From positions 63,328 to 127,327 of the forward strand of contig NW_001799634.1 in the NCBI RefSeq assembly GCF_000165425.1: DNA of 64,000 nt. The letters run 5' to 3'. The position numbers were made by a program, and so were the translations under genes. Positions within the stretch are counted from its first letter, which is position 1. Each line of letters starts with the position of its first letter. Positions 33,921 to 45,948 of this stretch are shown here, piece by piece. The DNA is from Paramecium tetraurelia. Taxonomy: Eukaryota; Ciliophora; Oligohymenophorea; Peniculida; Parameciidae. The notes beneath the pieces are model-generated. The model was not told where the DNA came from and made no database searches. It saw nothing but the letters and a program-made list of their open reading frames with translations.

Positions 33921-36900
33921 ATGAAGAAATTGTTATTGCTATTGCTTGCTACCCTAAGTTTTGCAGAGGTCTGCGTAGTTAGGGTAGGCATGACTTATTA
34001 CGAAGCAAGAGACTTAGATATTAGTAGATTCAATTGTTACATGAACTTTGATGGAACCATTGAAGCACTAACAAGATGGGTTGATATAATTGAGCATCGA
34101 GAATAATTGTTAAATGACTTGGAAGTGTTAGCAAAAATGATCAAGATTATTGAGAGTGCAAAGTAGGCTACCACGGTGATTCGTGATTATGAACGAAATC
34201 GGCCATCTTTTAAAGCATTTCTCTAAAATGAGTGGACATCATGCAGAATTGATGATGCTTACGATTACGTGCAGCGTCTAAATGCTTAAAGAACAAAGGA
34301 AGAACGAGTCGCATTGGCTAATTCGATTATAAATTACTTGAGAAATGCAGAGAAGTAGATCTATGGATATGTGGATTCATGTCGAAATGTTAGATTAGCT
34401 ACACATTTGAAATAAAAGATTGCATAATTAAAGGCTTTGAAACAAGTTTGTGAATAAGAACTTAAAAGACCATAACCCAGAGAGGTAATTATAGAAAGTG
34501 ATGATGATGATGTAGTATATTACTTTGAAGAATAAGCTATTGAAGAAGTTTATGATTATGTTTATGTTTATGAGGATGAAATGGAAGCTGAATTTCCAGT
34601 AGATGATTCAGAGCCCTAAGTTTATAAATATGCTTAAACTCCGAAAGTGACAAAGAGCTCTGTGATTAAGACCAGAGAAATATATGGTGCTCAAAAAGAT
34701 ACGAGCAAAGTGGTTGATGCTCATTCCACCTATGGACCCATTGAATATATCAGAAGTGGAGTTGGAGAAGAGTGTGAATATTATGGAGATACAGTAAACT
34801 AACCAGAGCCAGATTATGTGGATGGAGTGGAAGAAACAGAAGAGCACCCTCAATAAGTAACTGAGGATCCAGTGCCAGATGATAAAAAAGTGGAAGAGGA
34901 GGAAGTTGTGAAGGAAGACACTACAGAAGAAGTAATCTAAGATGAACCAGTGCCAGATGATGAAAAGATTACAGAAGAAGAAAATACATCAGAAGAAGTA
35001 ATCCAAGATGATCCAGTACCAGATGATGAAAAGATTACAGAGGAAGAGAGTACTGAGGATGAAATTATAACAGAGGAAACAATTGAAGATGAGCCAGTGC
35101 CTGATGATGAGAAGATTACAGAAGAAGAAAATATTACAGAAGAAACTACAACTGAAGAGATTATTGAAGATGAACCAGTTCCAGATGATGAAAAAATTAC
35201 AGAGGAAGAAGCCATAATTGAAATTACAGAGGAGACTATCGAAGAAATCACTCAGGAGGAGAAGAAGGAAGATGATAAGCCTGTTGACAAATAAAAAGTG
35301 AAGCCAAAAAGAAAAGAAAAAATAAAGAAGGAAGAGAAGAAAAAAAAGATAAATTAAAAAGATGCAGAAGTAATTAATAAAAAGAAGAAAAAAACAGAAA
35401 CTAAAGAAACGAAGAAAACTGAAGTTAAAACATAAGAGGTTACAAAGAAGAAATAGAAAACTGTATCAGAAAAGAAGAAGAAGAAGGAGGTTGTTGAAGA
35501 GAAAAAAGAAGTTAAAAAGTAAGATGATCCCGTTGAAGAGAAAAAAGAAAATGGAGAAGAGGATGGAGAAGTATGTGTACCTTAATTTAAAAAGAAATCA
35601 AAGAAGGTTGTGAAGAAGGTTAAGAGAACAGGACCTCGTCCTAAACCTGGTTAAAAGACTAGAAAAGAAGCTAAGTAAGAGAAGAAGATGGCAAAAAAGC
35701 AGCCTTTACCTGCAATTTGTTATGGAAAGAAACATTATGTTGAAGAAATTGTTGGAGAAGAAATAATTTAATCCAAAAATAAAGGAGCTAATTATTTAGC
35801 TGTAGAGAATTTACTTAATGATTTAGTTAATGAAGATAAACATGATGATTAAAATGAGCATGACAGATCTGTCAAGTTAACATCAGTTAAGGATGAATTT
35901 AATGCCAATGAACCAACGCAATTTTAACCACCCAAACATAGAGCAAGCAGCGGCAGAGTTCAAGAAAAGAAAGCCATTGCTGTAAACACTAAGTATTTCA
36001 ATTCAGATTTTGATGGTGAACCTACTTAAGTGTTTGAATTTGAGGATAGAGCATTATTACAAGATGCATCTGAATATGGATATGGATTTTGGGTGAGATT
36101 CAGCGAACATTCAACCAAATAGCATGCTAGAGAAGAGGGCCAATATTATTTCTTATCAAGAATGACAACGAATGAGGAATATGAAGACTTTTCATTTTAT
36201 GGTGACAGAACATTAGCTCTATTTTTGTATGACAACTCGTTTGTATTTTCAACTTATGATATCACAACCTAAAGTAAGACAAAAGATACTAATGTCGTAT
36301 TGAATGAGAGCATGGATAGTATTTGGTATTTTGTCGTATACACTTACAGTTCTTAATAACGAAAGGTTGTGGGATATGTAGTAAAATATGGAGAGGGCGC
36401 ACCTAAATATAGAATTGAAATTGAAGCCTAACATGTTCCACCTACATATGTTAAATTCATTTTTGGAGGAAAGCATATGGATTATTTGGGATTGAATGGA
36501 TAATTTGCAAATATCTTTTATGATGTAGATGCTCCTGCATTTATTGATGGAGATGAATCCTTAGAAGAAATCATTAAGACTTTGAGTAATATGCCCCAGT
36601 AATTGCCAATTTTGATAGAAGAAACAATCATTAGCAAACCAATTTTAATTAATGGCAATGAAAAAGGAGAGCATTATCATTTTGATCCTCAAGAGTCCCA
36701 ATTATTGATTGAAGAGTATGCAGTCGCTTTTTGGTTTAGATGGGTGGATGATCTTAAAGTAGATGAACCTAATGCCTTTTAACTCATTAATCTGAGATCC
36801 AATAAGGTGCGTGCTCAAGGAAAAGGAGTTTTGGGAGATAGATCTTTGGAAGTTCATCACATCTATGGTGGAGGCATTAAGAGCAATGTGTACTTCAACA

Positions 36901-39900
36901 CTTACACTGTATATGGAAACAGAGGTAGAGGGTCTGTAAATATTTTGAAGAGTGTTGAAAGTGCTGAATATATATGGACTTATGTGTACTTTGGATACAA
37001 GGAAGGAAGAGCTTATGGTGCCTTAATCAAGCCTTAAGTAACTGGTGAGGTTAAATTCGAAGGAGTATATCATAAGCAAGTCAACCAATTGAGCCTCACA
37101 GTGGGAGGAGATGAGACAGTCTCACCTTTCAATGGAAAGATAGCTTTCGTTGGAATTTATTTGGGTGAAGGTGCTTACAGAGAAGGCCTTGATTTTTAGA
37201 CAACTTTCAATTATGGAGAAGGAGTGATGGGAGTCTATTAGGTAGGCAAGCCAATTACATACATGGGAGTTGATTAGAATAGATATGTTGAATTCGATCA
37301 AGTAGATAACGTAGTGGATAAGATCATATTACATGATGAGAATGGAATGAAAATTAATGGTTAAAGTGAATATGCCTTTGGTCTTTGGACAAGATGGTTG
37401 AGTACATTACCAAAATATTTAAATAAAAGAGCACCAGTCCACAATATTGCCAGAGTGGGTACTCAAGGGTATATAATTGAATCAGTGGATGGCAAATGGA
37501 TTAGAGCCAATGGAGGCAGACCTTAAACTGTAAAAGATACTACATTGGCTTGTGTTTTGACTTAAGAATCATATGAATTTTAGACTCTTAGTCTTAAGGA
37601 TGATATCCCATTCTCTAATTTGGAAGGTCAATGGAATTATGTGTACTTCGGATATAAGAGACAGGGTGACAATGGAGTGGCCAAAGGATACATTCAATTT
37701 GGAGTAGATGGGGAAATAGAAGAGGTGGCTTTCACTGTCTATCATGATTTCTTAGTGGAGTATGTTGAATTCATAGTTGGAAAGACATAAGCTCCATTGT
37801 TTAATGGTGAATTAGCCAGAGTTACTTTTAGCTTTGGTCCTGGAGCATTCGTACCAAATAAAGAGACTCTGAGATTGTTTACTTAAAACACATTACCAGA
37901 AAAGGCTTAGATTCATCCAGTCACTAGACAGACTTTGCAGTTGTTTGGATCTGCAATTACAATAGCCGAAGATCCAATTGAGTTTGAATTTGACAGATTT
38001 TAAGGGGCAGAAGAATACTCAGTTTCAGGCTGGGTTAGATGGGCTGGTCCACTTGTTACTGGTAAGGAATCACATGTGATTACATTGGCTTAAAAGAGAT
38101 TGTTGGATATAGATGGTAGCAAAGAAGAAACCTTATAAATCATAAGAGGAGACTCACTTTATAGATTTGTTACTTACACTAATAATGGAAAATTGATCCC
38201 TGCTGAATAGGAGTTCCACGAATATGCTGATTAATGGACTTACTTATATTATGGATACTCAAAGTAATCACTGAAAACCTATGGTTATACAAGATTTGCA
38301 TTCTCGGATGCAGAGTTTACACAAGAAAACATCTAGCATTTCTACTTAGCTGTATTTAGTATATTGGTTGGTCATGGAAGATAGTCCTATGTTGACTTTA
38401 TTGGTTAGATGAAGACATGGGTAGTGAACGTAGGTTTTGGAGCTTACAGAGAGGGTAACTTTGAGGAGGATGAAAATATCAAAATACATTTTGGTTTTAT
38501 AAGTGGAGCAGATCATATTAAATAGGCTGGCTAGGAGGCTCATCATGAAGAAAAGGTCTTAGAGTGTGCAACTAAGGATGAAGTACCTCCTATGCAAATC
38601 CAGTTTGAATAAAGCTCCACTCTTTAATTGCATGGAGTTTCAGAGTATGGATATGGATTTTGGTTGAGATATCAATACTTTGGATCCAAATAAAGGATTT
38701 ATTCATAGCCTCAACTTATGGGAGTTGCCAGATTAACCAGCAATAGAGAATATAAAGATTTTGATAATCCAGGGGATAGAATCCTACTAGTTTTGATGGG
38801 TAGAAAGGCCTTCTCTTTTGGCACTTATGATGTTATAACAAAAGTAAATAATGTAGGAGGGGATCTAGAGTATTAAAGAGAGAGTGAAGGAGAGTGGCAA
38901 TATATTTATTTCAGTTATAAGAGACAAACTTAATAGGAGGGACATGCTATTGCTTTTACTTAATTTAGAGATCACACTGAAGGATTAAAGATGGATGTAT
39001 TGCATTCCTTATTAACCAACTATTTATACTTTTCTGTTGGTCATGCTGGTAAATATTATGCTAACTTCAATGGATAAATAACCAAAGTTAGATTTAATTT
39101 GGGTCCAGGATCCTTTATTGAAAACAAAGCTGATTTGCTATCCAGAATAAAGACCAAGGATACTATTCCAGATATCGAACCAGTGAGCAAGAACATTGAA
39201 ATTTTAGCTGGAATACATGATGTAAGAAAACTTGATGAGAAACATCATTTAACAACCTTTAATCAAGAAGTAAGAGAGTACGGAGTTTAATTATGGTTTA
39301 GATGGTTCAAGAGTTAAAAGAGTACTCAATTGATGTATAGATTGACCACAAATGGAGCAGATACACTTGGAGATGCTCAGAAGATAGGTGATAGGACTCT
39401 AGTGTTGTGTCATACAGAGGGTTTAGAATTTAGCACTTACAGTTTGGGAGATAAGACAGTTTAATTAAACAATGCTTATCCAGTTTAGATAGCTAAATAG
39501 AATTAGGAAGTGTGGACATTTGCCTATTTTGCTTACTCAAAGGAAAGCCAACAAGTAGTCTATTACATCAATAGTGAAGAGAATGAGTAACATGCTTTAG
39601 AGTCAGCTCTGCATGCAGTCTCATCTGATTATTGGTTCTATTTGGCCAAGGATGCTCTCTTGAATTCATATGACAGTCGTTTGGCTTAAGTAGTATTGAA
39701 TTTTGGAACTGGGGCATTCAGAAAGGATAATTTCAAAGGTTTGTTGGTCTATCTCTAGTCTCCAAAACTATTCAATCCAGATGCTAAATTACAATGGGAT
39801 TACGAAGAAGATGAGTTGGTATTAGATTCCTAAGATCCTGAAAAACAAGGGTTGACTATTAGAATAGCTGAACCAAATCAAAAGATAGAGAGCATTTAAG

Positions 39901-42336
39901 AATATTCAGTTGGGTTATGGATTCGTTTCTTGTAAGCATGGCCATCAAGATTGTGGAATATACCGGGGGAGATGTAAATCTTCAGATTGACTTCTAATGA
40001 AGAACTGGAGAATGGCAAGATTGTTCTTGGTGACAGAGTGTTGAGTTCTTACTTAGTACATGATAACTTCTTATTTGGTGCTTATGATATCAGCGACGAT
40101 GCTCCTAATGAAATATCCACAATATCTTACTCTTCATTGGAGGGTTAATGGCATTACATTTATGCTGGGTATAAGAGATCCATATAGGAGGCTGTGTATT
40201 ATGTTTATGATGGAGAACATATTCAAAAAGCAAAGAATGAATAGTTGTTGTAGAGACCATTGAATGAATGGATTAAATTGATCTTGGGTGGAGAGAAGAA
40301 TGTGGCAGGATTCCATGGACTATTCAGTTAAATTTCAGCTCATCTGGGCAAGGAAGCATATGTAGATAATGAGGAATAACTCCTAAAATCAATTGAATCT
40401 AGTTATGCTTTGCCATTGGAATTAACTGTAGGGTACATTCAAAAGTAGAAGTAGGGATAAGTGGAATTAGAATAATATAAGAGTCAAGAACTAACCTAAT
40501 TATAAGGAATCGGAGAATATGCCATAAGTGGATGGTTTAAGATTGCTGAAGTACAAACTAAAATTGAAGGGGAAATCAATTCACCATGTTAACTCTTATT
40601 CAGATTAACCAACAATGATGAAGAACACTTATCGGACAGGAAATAATAAGGAGATAGAACATTGTATGCTTAAGTGTGTACAAGTGACACTGTGAAGATT
40701 AGTACTTATAGCATTGCAGGTTTGAAGGATTGGAATGAAGCCAAGTTTTTGGAGGCAAAGGCAGAAAATGGGGCAATTCTAAAAGAGCTTGGACATATAT
40801 CTATATTAGTTATAGTGAAGACAAGAGAGAGGTTGCGACACTAATAAAATTATTCGAGAAAGATGTTCCTGTTGTATTCAAGGATGTTCAGCATTTTGTT
40901 GCCAATAACATGTTTATTTATTTGGGCAAAGATTCATTTAGCAGGAAATTCTAAGGAGAATAACACAAATGGGAATTATTATTTGGAGCTGGATCTCACA
41001 CTTACAATGAAGAAACAATGCCAAATCTAAGATACATTATTAAGAATAAGAAAAATATGTGGTTCATGAAAGAAGATAAGAAAATTGATACTAAATTTGA
41101 ATAAAGTTTCGACAATGAAGTGGAATCTGTAGATGAATATGCTGTGGGTATGTGGACTAGATGGTTGATAGCTTTTCCAACTACTTTGACTGAAAGATCT
41201 GATACTCATACCATATTCCGTCTATCTTAGACTTTAGAATATTAGGATAAGGCAGAATTGGGAAATAGAGCACTGTCAGCATTCCTCAAAAAAGGATTCT
41301 ATGAATTCAGCACTTATGATGTATCAGCTCCAAGCAATGCAGTTGATGCAAAAGTAAATTACGAAAATGTAGAAGGAGAATGGAACTACATTTATGCAAG
41401 TTATAAAAATAAACAGTTTTACGGATTGATTATTTTCAGGGATAGAGAACATGTAGAACAAATCAGTTTAGATGTGACTCACTTTGTATTTACTGGACAT
41501 GCCAACTTGGTTCTCGCAGCAAATGAATTTGGTTATAAGGCATTCCATGGATGGATCTATGATCCAAGAGTATTTTTGGGAGCTGGGGCTTTCTTAAATA
41601 ATCCTGAATCCATAACGGAGATGGTTCATAAATTACATCGTAAGGTTCCCATCAGCTCATAGTCTGCTGAAGGATTTGGATGGCCAGTCAAAATGCTGGA
41701 CTCTACTAATTGGGATGATTTGGATGAAAAGAAGAATGAACTTAGATATGAGTTTGATGATAAATAGGAAATGCTCAGTTATAGCATTGGCTTTTGGTAC
41801 TAAAATGCTCCTCTTTTGCCAGAAATGGAAGATGTATTCAGAGGGTTGTTAAGACTGACTTCCAATAATGAAGAAGTAGGATAGGACAATCAATTTATTG
41901 GAGACAGGACACTGGCTCTCTTTACTAAGGTTGATGAGTTAATGGCTGCAACTTATACAATAAAGGATCCTTCATTTGAATCTTTACAACATTCATTTAC
42001 TGTTAAACCTTATCAGTGGACGTTTGTATATTTTGGTTACCATTAACATGAAGTGAGAGCTTATGTTTTACAACCAGCTGGAATCCAAGAACATACTCTA
42101 GAGGCAACACACATGATTCCAAATAAACTGTACCTCCATTTAGTAAATGACATTGGACATCCTCCATTTTGGGTATCTTTAATGTTTAAATATCTTTTTA
42201 GGGCAAATTATATGGGCTAAAAGTCAATTTTGGGGACGGTAGTTACTTAGACAAACCCTAGTAGCTTATAGATAGGTGGCCTTTCGACCCTAATAAGATT
42301 ATATTAACCAAACAAGAGACAGGTCCCAAAGAATGA
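33921..42336 (+). CDS. Giant secreted protein with ten LamG/ConA-like repeats
   Basis: About 2786 residues, almost entirely one exon; a 29-nt intron near 42166 and a 26-nt one near 40720 give an exact codon count. Order: signal peptide MKKLLLLLLATLSFAEVC; helical domain (to about residue 190); Asp/Glu-rich stretch; five acidic repeats (34864-35210); lysine-rich block (about 35290-35700, with KKKK runs); then ten units of about 205-215 residues. Each unit runs EY(A/G/S)xGxWxRW, GDRxLxxF, FSTYDI, EGxWxYIYxGYK, VxxYxxFxVG, FNGxxxxVxxxFGxGAF, the strand pattern of laminin-G/concanavalin-A-like beta sandwiches. Such domains bind glycans or proteins outside the cell. No membrane anchor is visible, so it is secreted or stored in a secretory compartment. 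Role unknown; surface coat or secretory-granule component are guesses. Confidence 0.85.
34864..35210 (+). repeat. Five acidic PVPDDEKITEEE repeats
   Basis: Coding repeat within the giant secreted protein. Five copies of (D/E)(D/E)PVPDDxKxxEEE begin near 34864, 34941, 35007, 35088 and 35168, separated by variable Thr/Glu-rich spacers. Spacing is irregular, so this is a degenerate tandem repeat. The dense Asp/Glu charge could bind calcium or pair with the lysine-rich block that follows. Confidence 0.85.
36060..42200 (+). repeat. Ten tandem LamG-like protein repeats, period about 610-650 nt
   Basis: Units start near 36070, 36712, 37363, 38011, 38646, 39279, 39907, 40517, 41141 and 41778, judged by the EYxxGFWxRW motif. 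DNA identity between units is low although the protein motif order is fixed, so the duplications are old and under selection. Confidence 0.8.
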
Positions 42337-42359
42337 TTGCTTATATAGATATAAAAAAA

Positions 42360-43188
42360 TCAATCCGAATCACTCTTTAGAGATAACTTGTCATCAGTCA
42401 AATTACGAGCATAGAGCCAATTGCAAAAGCTGAGCACAATTTGGATCATAGTTTCTCGCAGATTTCCCATTCTACTTAAATGTACTATATAATGTCGGTC
42501 CGAAAGTTATTCGATGTTTTTTAAAACCTTTTCTAATTGAGAACAAATCAGCTGGTTAGCCTTCTCAACCAAATTACTCGTAGGGCAATCTGGATTCTCT
42601 AAGAGTAATTGTCTGAAGGAATACACAAAAAGAAAGACTAATTTCATCTACTCAAAGCTCAGGACTTCTTTGACTTCATGAATGAACTTGATGAAGGCAT
42701 GCTGAGGAGTGGAGACTTCAGCCGGAGAACTTTATTTCAATAATTCATGATAATAGTCTAATCGAAACTCTTTGGAATCAGATTCCATCATATATAACTA
42801 GATTTCCCACATCACGAGATCATACATGTCCTTGTTTGTAAGAGAAGTCTGTTGTTGGTCTTCTTACTTACCTAAGGCATTTGCAAGAGTAGCGAAGATG
42901 TATTGAGTCTGAGACTCCGAAATCGTCGAATCCTGTCTTTGTTCATCTAGGTTCTTTAGAGATTACTACAGTATTATGTCATTTGTAAACCCCATTGTGT
43001 TTTTATTTGTTGTGAGTGTACAAGGCTGGATAACTCAAGTAAGACTTCCCACACTCACACTTATGTACGCGAAGTGCATCGCTGACCTTGCGTGTTCGTT
43101 TCCTTTTCTGCTATTCAAAACTTTCAACTCCCTTCTTCTGCGATTAAGACTCAATGACACTTGAATTAGTATTAGATTTATCTTGCAT
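42360..43188 (-). CDS. C2H2 zinc-finger protein with CxC spacing
   Basis: 267 residues; the only intron (25 nt) sits directly after the finger, and splicing it joins two frames with an exact codon count. A basic segment (KRKRTRKVSDAL) precedes the finger HKCECGKSYLSYPALYTHNK, whose ligands are C-x-C-x12-H-x4-H. One residue between the cysteines is shorter than the classical 2-4. One finger plus an adjacent basic stretch suggests a DNA- or RNA-binding regulator. The C-terminal 190 residues are helical (AFIKFIHEVKEVLSFEQMKL) and may mediate dimerisation. Without the splice the downstream exon would look like an independent gene starting at 42995. Confidence 0.72.
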
Positions 43189-43329
43189 ATTAATTAATCA
43201 AAAATGAAAATTGGGATGTCTGAGATAAGAAAGTGGATTGCTGTAAATGAATTAAGAAAGAAGAACATTTAGATTACTTCAATTAATTATTACAGTAAGT
43301 TGGAATATATTGAACATTTTAATGCAGTT

Positions 43330-45289
43330 TCAATCATACCCTTGCCATGTCCTCCTCACAATCCTTTTCGGATAGATACTTTGTATGAAAACAGGAGTAC
43401 TCTATTGATTTGTGCACTCAGTAGGTTGAGAATTCTTATAGTTAAACTTGCCTACCATAGTTTTCAGGAATTGGAGCTAATTCTTATTCATATTCATCAT
43501 CATGGGTACAACATCAATCTCATTTGTCATTGTGCTATTATCTCTATGAGACACTGGTTAAGATGAATTGTAATTTGATGTTCTCCTAATTTTCTTTAGT
43601 AATAGTCTGCTAGTATCTCTATATGTTAATGAATGATCAGTTGGTTCAAAACTACTAACCTTTGTATTTTAAGTGGCTATCTTACCTATACCCAATTCAC
43701 ACAAGATTTCATTTCCAAATATGTTCAAATTCTCCAATTTCTTAGTGCTCCCCTTGCTGTTATTTCTACTAGTATTAATATTCCTCTAAGTGTTTGTTTT
43801 AATTAATTTAGGACGCTTTAAAGGGGAAGGCGTAACCATCTAAGGACGACTGGGTTACAACCTTTAGAATTAGGTTATTTGAATTGTCGGATCAGGCACT
43901 ATGAATTCAGATAGCAATTTCTTTTCTTCTTCGAAATTCTATTGTTTCTCATTTAATTTAAGACTGAAGTGCACATTCTCATTCATTCTTGTCTTCAACC
44001 ACTGTTATTTAATTCTCTCCTTGTTCTTCAGTAGGTCTCTAAACCAAACAAATTTATGGCCTAAGGCTTCTAAATCATGAATGCTAAGGCCGATTATTTT
44101 GTTCTTCGAAGTTATGCTAGTACATTTAAAGATGTGCCGATTGGCTGTGTAGGATTCTTCACCTAATAGACATCCTTAACTCACCTTTGCAATCACAGTA
44201 GTAGATTATAATACGCTTTCTTGATTATCAAAGGATAATTAAAATTCTCCCTCTTTAACTAAGTATATGAATTTTTGAACTTCTCCTTGGATGTAGACTA
44301 TGTTGTATTAAGTGTACTTTTTCGAAGTATATTTATTGACCAACACTTTCATGATTTGATTCACATCTTCCTAATTGACTTTGCTCTTTCCAAACAAACC
44401 AGAATAAATCAAATCCCAAATTTTCTATTATTTTCTTTAATTCAAGTGGATTTCAATATTATGATAATCTTCTAAACCTATTTGCATGATCATTGTGTCT
44501 TCAAGACATAGCAATGTATTGTCATACTTCTTCTTAGAGATATCAGAGTTCAACAATTCTCCGTGCGAAAACATTCTACCTTATCTTACTGCCAACACAA
44601 ATTCTTCAATAAAGTACTGCAAATGATAATCATTTATCAATTTCACTTCCCTAAGACAATCTCTGACCTCCCTACTCAACACTATCATATAAGATAATGG
44701 AGCCTAAATTACATTATACAATATTGCATACTTCGTTGATTGTTATCGTTGAGAATGGTTACACATTCTTCTAAATTACCGATGAACTCCTTATAAGAGG
44801 AACATCAGCCATGGAAGGTATATCGAAAACCAGACTTCTCCTTCTTCTCATATTATCATTAATTGATGCTTTAATTAAATCAGTTGTTTCACTCTCATAT
44901 TCATAGACTATTCTTCTTCCAGGCTTATTTATGAATAGATTTTAGCACTCTGGATAACGCTGAATCAGATCGCTTCTCTTTTTATTAATTTCCTCATCCT
45001 CTAATTATACATATTCCTACACTCGACCATTTAAAATTATAAATAGTTTTTCCTATTTGATCCCATCCCTCCAAATAATGTGTCCTATTCTTCATTAATC
45101 AATCAACAACTTACCTTTTTCGTATCGAATTAGTGTAGCTTTCTCAGCAAATCCCCTCAATGTTGCTTAATATAACTTTTGACCATTATTCAACTAGTTT
45201 AAGAACTTTACCTATCCTAAACACTCAATCAAGGCTTACACATCCCTCTTTGTTCTCTCTTACTTTTATAATAACGTAACTATATTCAT
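43330..45289 (-). CDS. Protein with two cyclic-nucleotide-binding domains
   Basis: Starts MNIVTLLQKQERTKRDVQAL. First CNBD: LRGFAEKATLIRYEKG, then after a 30-nt intron HIIWRDGIKQEKLFIILNGRVQEYV. Second CNBD about 300 residues later: YNIVYIQGEVQKFIYLVKEG, VIAKVSQGCLLGEESYT and CTSITSKNKIIGLS. The C-terminal 170 residues are basic and disordered. No channel helices or kinase domain are seen. The phosphate-binding cassette of the second domain (GCLLGEESYTANR) retains G-E but lacks the usual RAA, so cyclic-nucleotide binding is not certain. Ciliates have many such stand-alone CNBD proteins linked to ciliary signalling. At least one further intron near 44650-44680 is needed. Confidence 0.75.
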
Positions 45290-45948
45290 TTATATAAAAT
45301 TAATCAATCAAAAAATCCAAATAACACGAATAACCATCGTAATAATCAAATTCAATAAAAAAGTAAGAGATTTTTGTATTTTCTATTTTATTTTATTTAA
45401 CAGATTTTACAATCCCACAATATAATTATTTAAATAATAATTTTACTCAACAATTTAATATTCCATGCCCAATCCTCTTAGAATTTAATTCTATTCTCAT
45501 CAACAAACATTATTTACCAATTCCCGTTCTTATTTACTTCATACCTTTAGGATCATATATATCCTAAAAGTAATTAAAATAATTCTAGGTTTAAGAGAAT
45601 TAAAATCTACATAAGAGAGAAATATCCTCGCTTAAATACTAATCATATATAGTTATTTTAAGCAATCTACACTTAAGAATTAAACATGTAGCACAAAATC
45701 ACACTTTCACAAATAGTATAAATCTCTAAGTTATATATTTTTATAGACAAACCTAATACGAGTGAATAAATTTAACGAGAGTAATCATAAAATTAAGTAG
45801 AATATAATTTAAGGCAATAGAGAATTTATCATCCCAGCTAGTCCTTTGATTTGAATAAATAAAATAAATACTGACTAAATAAACAAGAACCAATATGAAT
45901 ATAATAAGTAAGTGCAGCTTATAATAGCAAATATTAAATAAATCAGAA
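45290..45948. other. AT-rich interval, nothing recognised
   Basis: About 660 bases upstream of the CNBD gene and downstream of PDK1. No supported gene, RNA or repeat. Confidence 0.45.

Noticed and set aside
34864..35210. CRISPR-like spaced repeat
   Set aside because: The repeats are in frame, degenerate, unevenly spaced and code one acidic peptide motif in a eukaryotic gene.
34937..35251. Minus-strand Ser/Val-rich 104-residue ORF
   Set aside because: It is the antisense shadow of the acidic PVPDDEKITEEE repeats in the giant gene.
43300..43566. Plus-strand 88-codon standard-code ORF
   Set aside because: It lies opposite the 3' coding part of the cyclic-nucleotide-binding gene on the minus strand, which is supported by domains further upstream and keeps frame to TGA 43330.
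45290..45948. tRNA or other RNA gene in the long AT-rich spacers
   Set aside because: No GC-rich cloverleaf or conserved tRNA boxes were seen here or in the other long spacers.
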